From Micromonospora sp. RHAY321 (lineage in GTDB: Bacteria > Actinomycetota > Actinomycetes > Mycobacteriales > Micromonosporaceae), in contig NZ_JAMHIW010000012.1 of the NCBI RefSeq assembly GCF_023896955.1, positions 110,438 to 174,437 on the forward strand: a DNA stretch of 64,000 nt, read 5' to 3'. The stretch's first letter is position 1. Each line of letters opens with the position of its first letter. The notes beneath the pieces were generated by a model. That model ran no database searches. It was given only the letters and a program-made list of their open reading frames with translations, and was not told the DNA's origin. Both the position numbers and the translations under genes were made by a program. Shown here piece by piece: positions 42,501 through 50,086 of this stretch.

Positions 42501-42581
42501 CGACCCATGCGCATCATCTGGCGGCTGCAGAATCCGCTCCCCGCCGACATGTACGCCGCCGCTCGGGCCATCGCCGCCTGA
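39507..42581 (+). CDS. PLD-nuclease/DEAD helicase fusion with DUF3427-type C-terminus
   Basis: A 1024-residue protein. Residues 1-120 are helical. A phospholipase-D-type nuclease domain follows at about 130-280 with one HxK motif (H218, K220 in RLHAKAWLF) and GSSNLSK. The superfamily-2 helicase has Walker A ATGTGKT (344-350), DEFHH (434-438), LTATPDRTDG and QQLGRGLRLDDDK. The end of the protein (SRNEACAAFG, GVKWLPDERADLFFVTL, YEH-like close) resembles DUF3427. PLD-helicase proteins of this layout are often carried in defence or mobile regions. A single HKD motif needs dimerisation for cleavage. It stands alone, with a leaderless start and an A+T-richer upstream gap. Confidence 0.87.
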   Translation: MTDLERGVYEHLITRELADRLQEVDAALIQRIRLDPADAHHTLARHIATLAARALQALPNGDDKLHHQVEMANRISEAIATLSPKAATEQDQVTDAKHLLHAIAAPPTPPALPAFPQRPTTPLSTGALLVNGRHQPRIGHEVNHEMASADQVDLLCAFIKWYGLRIVEPAIRDLIERGGRVRVITTTYLGATDQRALDRLAELGAEIKVSYETRTTRLHAKAWLFRRGNGTTTAYVGSSNLSKTALVDGVEWNVRISNMEQPHVIDTFTATFEDYWNDPAFEEYDAARDAERLRQALSGERRDEAPTEISNLDVRPYPYQAEILADLDAERQVHGRWRNLVVMATGTGKTVVAALDYRRLHKAGQADSLLFVAHQEQILRQSLSTFRQVMGDGSFGETLVGGKEPQHWRHVFASIQSLHRREIDPEAYDVVIVDEFHHAEAPTYARLLERLRPRVLLGLTATPDRTDGGDVRHWFDGRAAVELHLWEALDRQLLAPFQYFGLHDDVDLSQVSWKRGQGYDLAELNGLYTGNHARARAVLRAVQRTVDPGRMRALGFCVSIAHATFMADWFTEHGVPSAAVTSGVDRPRQRELLRDFKAGKLRVLFTVDLFNEGVDLPMVDTILMLRPTESATIFLQQLGRGLRLDDDKPCLTVLDFIGGQHANFRFDLRWRALTGVSRRAVEAAVRDDFPSLPSGCHVELDRVAKEVVLANLKSALPISKNGLVAELRQLGDVRLAELLRETGLEIEDIYRSASIGGWAGLRRLAGIETSTAGPDDRELGRAIGRMLHIDDVDRLSLLARVAGGEHRGGGRLLDMLHFSLWGPSASLTERDARLKRLWAEPARCAELRQVVEVLRDRIHRVTPEPASDRVPLRVHARYSRNEACAAFGMANPGSLREGVKWLPDERADLFFVTLVKSEEHYSPTTMYADRAITDSLFQWESQSTTSSASGTGQRYIQHVERGSTVHLFVRETKLADRDLGAPPYLYAGPMTYQEHSGDRPMRIIWRLQNPLPADMYAAARAIAA

Positions 42582-43009
42582 GATCGACCGGCTGGCCTCT
42601 CCGCCACGCCGGGCATTGCGCAGGGTGGCTGGTGTGAGTGCAGGGGCGGTCGCCGGTTCCCTCGCCGGAGGCCGACCCGGACAGGTCCGTGAAAGCTGTT
42701 GAGGTACGCCGGGCGCACTGCCGACCTACGGCCCGCGCCCCTGTCCGGCCGGGGCCATACGACGCGCGGCGTTCGCTGCCCACAAGGGTTCCGTGGATCC
42801 GTCGAGTACCCGTACCGGTTGGCGGGTGGGGCCGAACCGCCGATATCCACGGCTGTCTCCGACCGCCTCGCGGCGATACGGTGCACGCACCGCCCCGGGC
42901 CGCGCCCCGCCGACAGGTCGCGACGCCGCCTCACGCGTCCCCATCCGCACCACCGGATCGATCTCACGTCCGACGCCGGCGTAGTCGCCGGGAGAGAGGA
43001 TCGAAGAGG
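42582..43009. other. Intergenic region, no gene recognised
   Basis: A 428-base gap between two rightward genes. Open frames exist on both strands but none has a ribosome site with plausible protein composition. I see no tRNA, strong terminator or repeat. It must hold the promoter of the EEP hydrolase, but no -10 box is convincing. Confidence 0.4.
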
Positions 43010-44095
43010 ATGCTCCCAACACCCACCACCTCCCGGCGAACGGCGAGGGCCACCCTCGCAGCCGCCATCGCTCTGGTCAGCCTCGGCATTGTCGGCGCAC
43101 CCGCCCAAGCCGAAGGACAGTCCAAGGTCACCGTGATGACCCGGAACCTCTATCTGGGCGGCGATCTGACGCCATCCATCGGCGCGCCGACACCAGGGGC
43201 GTTCCTGGCCGCGAACTCCGCGCTGTTGGGCCACGTCGACCTGGTCGACTTTCCCGCCCGGGCGAAGCTGCTCGCCCGGGAGATCACCAAGAACAAGCCG
43301 GACCTGGTCGGACTGCAGGAGGTCGCCCTGTGGCGCACCGGCACGTTCGCTGACCCCGCACCAGCCACCGAGATCCGGTACGACTACCTGGCCCTGCTCA
43401 TGGGCGAGCTGAGCCGCTCCGGTCACGCGTACGACGTCGCGGTCGTACAGGCCGAGGCCGATCTGGAGGCGCCGGCGGGTGCGCCGCACTTCCTCGACGT
43501 ACGGCTCACGATGCGCGACGTGATCCTGGTGCGCCACGGCGGCCGGGTCAAGGTGACCGACTCCTCGTCCGGCACCTTCGTCAACAACCTCACCTTCACG
43601 CTCGCGGCAACGAACGGGACCGTGACCAGCACCCGCGGTTGGACCGCGGTGGACGTGGTGCACGGGCAACGCCCGTTCCGGTTCGTGAACACCCACCTGG
43701 AGGCCTTCCACCCTGGTGTCCGGGTGCTGCAGGCGCGCGAGCTGCTGGCCGGCCCCCTCGCCACGGCGCCGGGTGACGTCATCCTCGCCGGAGACCTCAA
43801 CACGGGCCCAGACCTGCCCGTCGCCGAGAACCGGCTCGCCTACGCCGCGCTGGTGGCCGGCGGGATGCGGGACACGTGGCAGATCCTGCATCCCGGTGAA
43901 CCCGGCTACACCGCGGGTCTGGGCGACGACCTGAACCAACCGGCCGACGCCGTCGAACACCGCATCGACATGGTCTTGTTCCGGGGGGCGATCGTGCCCG
44001 TCTCGAGCCTCATCTTCGGCACCGAGCGGCAGACCCCCGACGGCCGGTGGGCTTCGGACCACCTCGGCTACCTGGCCGTGCTGGCGTTGCGGTAG
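43010..44095 (+). CDS. Secreted endonuclease/exonuclease/phosphatase-family hydrolase
   Basis: A 361-residue exported enzyme. The Sec signal (ATLAAAIALVSLGIVGAPAQA) ends near residue 35. EEP-fold catalytic motifs appear in order: MTRNLYLGGDL, VGLQEVALW (metal-binding Glu), FVNTHLEA, ILAGDLNTGP (Asp and Asn) and SDHLGYLAVLAL (Asp-His). All catalytic residues are present. Family members include secreted nucleases, sphingomyelinases and phosphatases; the substrate cannot be chosen. GAAGAGG precedes the ATG at a short distance. A strong terminator follows. Confidence 0.88.
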   Translation: MLPTPTTSRRTARATLAAAIALVSLGIVGAPAQAEGQSKVTVMTRNLYLGGDLTPSIGAPTPGAFLAANSALLGHVDLVDFPARAKLLAREITKNKPDLVGLQEVALWRTGTFADPAPATEIRYDYLALLMGELSRSGHAYDVAVVQAEADLEAPAGAPHFLDVRLTMRDVILVRHGGRVKVTDSSSGTFVNNLTFTLAATNGTVTSTRGWTAVDVVHGQRPFRFVNTHLEAFHPGVRVLQARELLAGPLATAPGDVILAGDLNTGPDLPVAENRLAYAALVAGGMRDTWQILHPGEPGYTAGLGDDLNQPADAVEHRIDMVLFRGAIVPVSSLIFGTERQTPDGRWASDHLGYLAVLALR

Positions 44096-44108
44096 CGCGA
44101 ACGCTGCT

Positions 44109-44136
44109 CCGGGCTGGCGCCGACGCGCCAGCCCGG
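44109..44136. terminator. Terminator between EEP hydrolase and pncB
   Basis: CCGGGCTGGCGC (44109-44120) and GCGCCAGCCCGG (44125-44136) pair perfectly around CGAC, followed by GGGTT. It lies between converging genes. Confidence 0.8.
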
Positions 44137-44195
44137 GGGTTGCCACAGACACGCCGCGATGACCGCCGCCCCGACGCGTCCGCCCGGCCCGGCTG

Positions 44196-45536
44196 TCAGT
44201 AGGTCCCGCCGCGCGCCACCTGCGCGGCCACCCGCTCGTGCAGCGCGGCCAGGGCTGGGCTGACGGCGGCGGTGAGCGGCGTCGGGTCCGCCAGCCGACG
44301 CGCCGGCTCCGGTAGCCAGGCGAGGTCCGCGTCGAACCGGCCGCGCGCGGCGCGTACCTCACCGGCCGGGTCGGCGACGGCCAGGCGACGGCCGCCGCGC
44401 ATGACCGGCACGAGCAGCGGCTCGCGGTCACCCGTTGGCGGTTCGTCGCGCAGCCCCACCACGTCGCCGTTGGCACCGGCGGGATCGCGGAAGACCTGCT
44501 TGGGACCGGGCAGCGTGGCCTTGCCGGGCGACAGCTTGAGCACCGGCCGGTCGCCGACGGCCACCAGCTTGTAGGCGCTGTCCAGGGACGGCGCGTCGAA
44601 CGAGACGCCCATGCGGGTGCCCACGCCGTACGCGTCGATCGGTGCGCCCGCGGCGACGAGCGCCGCGATGACATCCTCGTCGAGGCTGCCACTGGCCACG
44701 ATCTGGGCCTGAGTCAGCCCGGCGTCGTCCAGGATCGCGCGGGTCTGCACGGCGAGCGCGGCGAGATCTCCGGAGTCGAGCCGCACGCCCACCGGGCCGG
44801 TCAGTCCCAGCTCCGCGATCACCTCGACGGCGGCTCGCACTCCGGCGGGCGTGTCGTAGGTGTCGACGAGGAACACCGGGTTCGTCGGGAAGTCGGTCGC
44901 GAACGCACGGAACGCGGCGCGCTCGTCCGGGAACGCCTCGACGTACGAGTGGGCCATGGTCCCGGACGGCGGCAGTCCGTAGCGTCGAGCGGCCTCGACG
45001 TCGCTGGTCGCGGCGAAGCCGGCAATCGCGGACGCCCGGGCCACGGCCGCGCCGGCCTCGATGCCGTGCGTGCGGCGGAACGCGAAGTCGATCAGCTGCG
45101 CGTCGCCGGCCGCGAGGCGGCATCGGGCGGCTTTGCTGGCGACCGTGGTGTGGAAGGTGATCAGGTTCAGCACGCCGGTCTCCACGAGCTGCGCCTCGGC
45201 GATCGGCGCGGTGACCTCCAGCAGCGGTTCGTCGGCGAACACCACGCGGCCCTCCGGCACGGCCCAGACATCACCGGTGAACCGCAGCCCCGCGAGCGCT
45301 GCCAGCGTCGCTTCGTCGAGCCCGACGGTGTCGCGCAGGTAGCCGAGTTCGCCCTCGTCGAACGCGAACCCTTCCAGGAACGCCAGCGCCTCGGCCAGCC
45401 CGGCGGCCACCAGGAAGCCACGCTGCGGCGGTAGGCGGCGGACGAACAGGCTGAACGTCGCGCGCTCCACCATGTCCCGGCGCAGGTAGCTGGCCGCCAT
45501 CCGCAGCTCGTACAGGTCGGTACGCAGCCCGGTCAC
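44196..45536 (-). CDS. pncB: Nicotinate phosphoribosyltransferase
   Basis: A 446-residue enzyme of the NAD salvage pathway that joins nicotinate to PRPP with ATP. Family motifs are TDLYELRMAASYLRR, RRLPPQRGFLVAAGL, FRRTHGIEAG, TMAHSYVEAFPDE, VDTYDTPAGV, GVRLDSGDL, VASGSLDEDVI and YGVGTRMG. The phosphorylated histidine region (TMAHSY) is intact. The GTG start follows GGAGG closely. It is a lone gene between a terminator and a 229-base gap. Confidence 0.93.
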   Translation of the reverse strand: MTGLRTDLYELRMAASYLRRDMVERATFSLFVRRLPPQRGFLVAAGLAEALAFLEGFAFDEGELGYLRDTVGLDEATLAALAGLRFTGDVWAVPEGRVVFADEPLLEVTAPIAEAQLVETGVLNLITFHTTVASKAARCRLAAGDAQLIDFAFRRTHGIEAGAAVARASAIAGFAATSDVEAARRYGLPPSGTMAHSYVEAFPDERAAFRAFATDFPTNPVFLVDTYDTPAGVRAAVEVIAELGLTGPVGVRLDSGDLAALAVQTRAILDDAGLTQAQIVASGSLDEDVIAALVAAGAPIDAYGVGTRMGVSFDAPSLDSAYKLVAVGDRPVLKLSPGKATLPGPKQVFRDPAGANGDVVGLRDEPPTGDREPLLVPVMRGGRRLAVADPAGEVRAARGRFDADLAWLPEPARRLADPTPLTAAVSPALAALHERVAAQVARGGTY

Positions 45537-45685
45537 GGTTCCTCCATCGGCACTGGGCGCAGTTGGGCGCGGCTACCCTTTCCGGTCGCCGGTACACCTG
45601 ACGGCGGTGAACACGCCGGCCGGCCGCCTCGCCGGGGTCCGCTCACTCCTGGCCGATCAGACTGTCGAGGTCGCCGCGCCGCTAC

Positions 45686-45765
45686 GAGGCTTGGTGGCTC
45701 CATCACCATGCCGCCGTCCGCCGCTCGGCGCACCGCGTCGAGACCCTCCTCGTTGACGACTCGCG
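45686..45765 (-). pseudogene. Response-regulator fragment (fossil)
   Basis: On the minus strand this stretch reads RVVNEEGLDAVRRAADGGMVMEP, split here as RVVNEEGLDAV and RRAADGGMVMEP. It aligns with RVSNVGQFIDALRRVADGGMVMDP in the intact regulator at 48077-48721. Twenty bases are identical (45699-45718 and 48330-48349). No receiver start, helix-turn-helix or start codon remains. It directly follows the stop of the MMPL gene. Confidence 0.7.
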
Positions 45766-47919
45766 CTATCCGTTCGCCATGGTCGCCGGCTCCTGCGGGG
45801 TGTGCGGCCCGCCGGCCGGCCGCTCGTCGCCGTGGCCCGGCCACCACGCCTTGTGCCCGATCAGCGCGGTCAGCGCCGGAACGAAGAACATCGACATGAC
45901 GAACGCCGACAGCACGATGCCGATCGCCACCGCGAAGCCCATCTGCTGCAGGAACGAGATCGGCGCGAGCAGCAGCACCGCGAACGTCCCGGCCAGGATC
46001 AATCCTGCTGCCGAGACGGTCGGGCCGGCGTGTTCCACGCCGATGGCGGCAGCCTTGCGTGGTTCGTTGCCTTCCCGCGCTTCCTCCCGTAGTCGGGCGA
46101 TCATCAGGATGTTGTAGTCGGTCCCGATCGCCACCACGAAGAGGTAGAGGATGATCGGCAGTTGGAAGGTGACGCCGGGCTCGCCCTGCAGCCCCTGGAA
46201 GAGGTAGACCGTGGCGCCCAGCGTGGCGGCGAAGTTGAGCAGCACCGCGATCACGAGGTAGATCGGCGCGACCAGGCTGCGCAGCAGCAGCGCGAGGATG
46301 AGCGCGATCAGGCCGGCCGCGACGGGCAGGATCACCGAGAGGTCGCGGTTGTTCGCCGAGTTGATGTCCGCGAAGATCGCGGTGGTTCCGCCGACCAGCG
46401 CCCGGGTGCCGGGCGGTGCCGCCGCGTGCACGGCATCGCGCAGGTCCTCGCGGACGAGGTTGATCGCCTCGTTGGAGACCGGGTTCTCGTTGAGCAGCAG
46501 GTTGACCCGGGCCACACCCGGGTCGGTGCTGCGCTCCGGGGGCTGCGCCTGGCCCACACCCGGGGCTTTCGCTACGGCCGCCGCGAAGTCGTTGACCTGT
46601 TGCTCGGTCAGCGGCGACCCGTTGCTGGTGGTCAGGTAGACCTCGGTAGGGGCGAGCGCACCGGCGGCGAACCCGCGCTGCAGGTCCTGCGCGGCCTTCG
46701 CCGACTCGGTGTCCTGCGGGAAGCCGGCGCTGAAGTCGTAGTCGGCCTTGTAGCCGAGCACGCCTGCGGCGAGCGCGACCAGGAGTACGCCGGATGCCGC
46801 CGCGACGAGTGCCGGCCTGCGCCCGACGACCGTGCCGAGTCGGTGCGAGATGGTGGCCTTGGGCGCACGCTGCCACGCCTTCGACGGCCAGAAGACGTAC
46901 CGGCCGAGCAGGGAGACGACCGCCGGGACGAGGGTGAGCGAGGTGACCAGCATGACGCCGACGGCGATGGCGAGCGCCGGGCCGAGCGAGCCGAAGAAGC
47001 CCAGGGAGGCGAGGAGCAGCACGAGGAACGCGACGATGACCGCTCCGGCGGCCGACGTGATGACCTCGCCGACCCGCTGGACGGTGACGATCATCGCGGT
47101 GCGCTTGTCGTCGCCGGCGCGCAGCCGCTCCCGGTAGCGGAAGAGCAGGAACAGGATGTAGTCGGTGCCGATGCCGAACAGCACGATCAGCAGGATCGTC
47201 TGCAGATCCTGACTGACACTGAGATCGAATGCCTTACCGGCGGCGGCGACGAGACCCGTCGTGATGCTCAGGACGACGCCGACGACCACCACGGGTAGCA
47301 GCGCGGCGATGGGGCTGCGGAAGATGATCAGGATCAGTCCGATGATCAGGATGATCGTCGCGATGCCGACCACGGCGAAGGCGTTGTTGAAGGTGTCCTC
47401 GTTGTCGACGAAGCTCGCCACGTCGCCGGCCACGCCCGCGGTCAGCCCACTGTTCGCCAGCTCCGGGCCGATGTCCGCCCGCATATCGCGTACGGCGTCG
47501 AGCAGCGCCGGGTCGTCGGGGGTGGGGGCGTCGAGCCCGACGTTGATGATCTGCACGGACTTGTCCGGCGCGACCGCGGGCGGACCGGTCAGGTAGCCGG
47601 ACGTGTGCGGGATGTTCTTTGCCTTGAGCGCCTGGGCGAGCTGGCCCACCTTCGCCTCGTCCGCCGGTGTGAGTTTCTGCCCGTCGGCGCGCTTGACCAC
47701 GATGATCGCCGTCGCGGTGGCCTGCTGCGGGAACGCCTTCTGCCCGAGCTCGGTGGCCTGCACAGACTCGTACGAGCGGGGCAGGAAGCTCTCCTGGTCG
47801 GCGGAGGTGATGTCGCTCAGCGACGGTGTGGTGGCGATGATGGCGGCTGCCGCAACCACCCACCCGGCAATCACCCACCAGGCTCTGCCCACGACGAATC
47901 TGCCCAGCCGCTCGAACAT
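45766..47919 (-). CDS. MMPL-family transporter
   Basis: A 717-residue RND-superfamily membrane protein with about 11-12 helices in two repeats, each with a large extracytoplasmic loop after the first helix. Family motifs are GIGTDYILFLLFRYRE and its second-half counterpart AIGTDYNILMIARLREE. These hold the Asp-Tyr pair used for proton coupling in MmpL proteins. MMPL transporters export lipids or drugs. GGGGGAA precedes the ATG. It is next to, and on the same strand as, a two-component pair whose other flank holds a second MMPL gene. Confidence 0.9.
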   Translation of the reverse strand: MFERLGRFVVGRAWWVIAGWVVAAAAIIATTPSLSDITSADQESFLPRSYESVQATELGQKAFPQQATATAIIVVKRADGQKLTPADEAKVGQLAQALKAKNIPHTSGYLTGPPAVAPDKSVQIINVGLDAPTPDDPALLDAVRDMRADIGPELANSGLTAGVAGDVASFVDNEDTFNNAFAVVGIATIILIIGLILIIFRSPIAALLPVVVVGVVLSITTGLVAAAGKAFDLSVSQDLQTILLIVLFGIGTDYILFLLFRYRERLRAGDDKRTAMIVTVQRVGEVITSAAGAVIVAFLVLLLASLGFFGSLGPALAIAVGVMLVTSLTLVPAVVSLLGRYVFWPSKAWQRAPKATISHRLGTVVGRRPALVAAASGVLLVALAAGVLGYKADYDFSAGFPQDTESAKAAQDLQRGFAAGALAPTEVYLTTSNGSPLTEQQVNDFAAAVAKAPGVGQAQPPERSTDPGVARVNLLLNENPVSNEAINLVREDLRDAVHAAAPPGTRALVGGTTAIFADINSANNRDLSVILPVAAGLIALILALLLRSLVAPIYLVIAVLLNFAATLGATVYLFQGLQGEPGVTFQLPIILYLFVVAIGTDYNILMIARLREEAREGNEPRKAAAIGVEHAGPTVSAAGLILAGTFAVLLLAPISFLQQMGFAVAIGIVLSAFVMSMFFVPALTALIGHKAWWPGHGDERPAGGPHTPQEPATMANG

Positions 47920-48076
47920 GGTTTCCCCCGTGTGTTCGGCACCACCGACGTCTGGGGCCTGGAGCGCCCAGGGCACCCGCCCGTCACTCTGCCGGCAGTC
48001 TTCGCTACCCGCTGTGCAGACTACCGTCGCCCGGTACTCCTTTTCGGATGCTTGGGCTCCGGGGGTTGCGCGAGTT

Positions 48077-48721
48077 TCAACTGTTCAGGTAGGCGAGCAC
48101 CGCCAGCACCCGCCGGTTGTCGTCATCGGACGGCGGCATGCCCAACTTGCTGAAGATGTTGTTGATGTGCTTGCTGACGGCCTTCTCGGTGACGAACAGC
48201 CGCCCGGCGATCGCCGCGTTCGACCGTCCCTCGGCCATCAGTCCCAGCACCTCCCGCTCCCGGGCGGTCAGGTCCTGCAGCGGCTGAACGCCGCTGTTGC
48301 GGGCCAGGAGCTGGGACACCACCTCGGGGTCCATCACCATGCCGCCGTCGGCGACCCGGCGGAGCGCGTCGATGAACTGGCCGACGTTGGACACCCGGTC
48401 CTTGAGCAGGTAGCCGACTCCGCCGCTCCGGTCGGCGAGGAGTTCCCGGGCGTACAGCTGCTCGACGTGTTGGGACAGCACGAGGACCGGCAGCCCGGGC
48501 ATCTCCACACGGGCCGCGAGGGCGGCCTGCAGGCCCTCGTCGGTGAAGGTGGGCGGGAGGCGTACGTCGACGACGGCGATGTCGGGGCGGTGGCGGGTGA
48601 GTGCCGGCAGGACGGACGGCCCGTCGGCGACCGCCTCGACCACCTGGTGTCCGTACGCGTCGAGGATGTGCGTCAGCCCGTCCCGGAGGAGGGCGAGGTC
48701 CTCGGCGATGACAACTCGCAC
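48077..48721 (-). CDS. NarL/LuxR-family response regulator
   Basis: A 214-residue regulator. The receiver has RVVIAEDLALLRDGL, phosphoacceptor D52 in IAVVDVRLPP and the K of YLLKDRVSNVG. The LuxR helix-turn-helix carries LTAREREVLGLMAEGRSNAA and VSKHINNIFSKLGM. The GTG start follows GGAG and overlaps the kinase 3' end by 49 bases. It probably controls one or both flanking MMPL genes. The PPTFTDEG loop after D52 marks the LiaR/NarL subclass. Confidence 0.9.
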   Translation of the reverse strand: MRVVIAEDLALLRDGLTHILDAYGHQVVEAVADGPSVLPALTRHRPDIAVVDVRLPPTFTDEGLQAALAARVEMPGLPVLVLSQHVEQLYARELLADRSGGVGYLLKDRVSNVGQFIDALRRVADGGMVMDPEVVSQLLARNSGVQPLQDLTAREREVLGLMAEGRSNAAIAGRLFVTEKAVSKHINNIFSKLGMPPSDDDNRRVLAVLAYLNS

Positions 48722-49977
48722 GGCAGCTCCATGGTCACGACGGTGGGTCCGCCGGGCGGACTCTGCACGGTCATCGTGCCATCGAAGGCTGCCAGTCGGC
48801 GTCGCACACCCGCCAGGCCGGTCCCCGCGTCCGGCGACGCACCGCCCCGGCCGTCGTCGCCGACCACCAGACTCAGCACGCCATCGCGGTGCACGACGTG
48901 AATCCAGGCACGCCGAGCGCCGCTGTGTTTGGCGATGTTGGTCAGTGCCTCGGCCACCGCGAAGTACGCCGCGGATTCGACCGCCGCGGGTGGGCTGCCG
49001 GGCAGCTGCACGTCGACGTCCACGGGCAGCGGTGCGGTCAGGGCGAGGGCTTCCACCGCTCCGGGGAGGCCGCGTTCGACGAGCACCGGCGGGTAGATGC
49101 CGCGCACGAGGTTGCGCAGGTCGGCGAGGGCGTGACCGCTGGTCTCCTGCGCCTCGCTGAGCAGTCGCGCCGCCCGTGCCGGGTCGTCGGCCATGAGCTT
49201 CTCGGCCAGGCCGATGCTCATCCGCAGCGCGACCAGCCGGGCCTGCGCCCCGTCGTGCAGGTCGCGTTCGATGCGGCGCAGCTCGGCGGCCTGGGTGTCG
49301 ATGGTGTCGGCGCGGGTGGCGGCGAGGTGCCGGACCCGCAGGGCCAACTCCTGCGCCCGGGTGGGGGCGAGGAAGAAGCCGGCGAAGCGGAAGTGCAGCC
49401 ACACCAGCCAGTGCGCGACGGCCAGCCCGCCGGCGAGGAGCAGCCAGCCCTGCGGCGCGGACAGCCACGCCTTCGCGAAGTTGTCCATCGGCCAGAACAC
49501 GCCGTAGCCGTACCAGTCGATGGTCAGGTAGAGCACCAGCGGCACGAACAGGGCGCCCTCCAGCCCGTAGGCGGGCAGCGCGAACGCGAGTAGGCAGACG
49601 CCGCCGGTGATGGTGCCGGGGATCAGCCAGGCGAAGTCACGCCAGGTCGCCGGGTCCGAGACCACCCACCGGAACCGCTGCCAGGTGCCGAGCCGGGCGC
49701 CGGCGGGCACCGGCGCGTACGGCGACGCGATCGGCGTGCCGGCCCACCGGCTCAGCCGGCGTTGCGCCGTCAGCGACAGCCGTACGAGCACGGTCACCGC
49801 GGGAAAGAGCGCGAACCCGATGCCGAGTGCGGGGATGAGCGCGAGGGAGACCACCGACAGTGCGAACAGCGCCACGTTGGTGCCCAGGCTGAGCAGGGCC
49901 ACGGCCAGGCCCTGCACGGCGGCGAGGGCGCCGGGCCGGAGCTGCTGCCAGATGGTCGAGCGTACGGAGCTGTCCAC
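48673..49977 (-). CDS. Membrane histidine kinase with sensor domain, HisKA_3
   Basis: A 434-residue kinase. About five membrane helices lie within residues 20-200, resembling the actinobacterial 'putative sensor' module. H241 in RRIERDLHDGAQARL is the phosphorylation site. The HATPase has VAEALTNIAKHSGAR and GTGLAGVRRRL. GTG 49977 is chosen because it gives the expected N-terminus and has GGAG upstream; the frame is open to 50259, but that stretch lies in the divergent promoter. It overlaps its regulator by 49 bases. Confidence 0.88.
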   Translation of the reverse strand: MDSSVRSTIWQQLRPGALAAVQGLAVALLSLGTNVALFALSVVSLALIPALGIGFALFPAVTVLVRLSLTAQRRLSRWAGTPIASPYAPVPAGARLGTWQRFRWVVSDPATWRDFAWLIPGTITGGVCLLAFALPAYGLEGALFVPLVLYLTIDWYGYGVFWPMDNFAKAWLSAPQGWLLLAGGLAVAHWLVWLHFRFAGFFLAPTRAQELALRVRHLAATRADTIDTQAAELRRIERDLHDGAQARLVALRMSIGLAEKLMADDPARAARLLSEAQETSGHALADLRNLVRGIYPPVLVERGLPGAVEALALTAPLPVDVDVQLPGSPPAAVESAAYFAVAEALTNIAKHSGARRAWIHVVHRDGVLSLVVGDDGRGGASPDAGTGLAGVRRRLAAFDGTMTVQSPPGGPTVVTMELPCELSSPRTSPSSGTG

Positions 49978-50000
49978 GGCGTCATTCTCCGCCCGATGCG

Positions 50001-50026
50001 CCACCGGAATCGGTGGTGCTACCACC
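50001..50026. promoter_or_regulatory. Overlapping dyads between kinase and second MMPL gene
   Basis: CCACCG-GAAT-CGGTGG (50001-50016) overlaps GGTGGT-GCT-ACCACC (50012-50026). The shared GGTGG half can belong to either dyad. This is the best candidate site for the response regulator at 48077, in the 109-base divergent promoter. Confidence 0.5.
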
Positions 50027-50086
50027 ACCTGCCTTCGGGACCTGCCACCCCTGCCTTCCACCTGCGACGGCCGAAGGATCGAAGGC

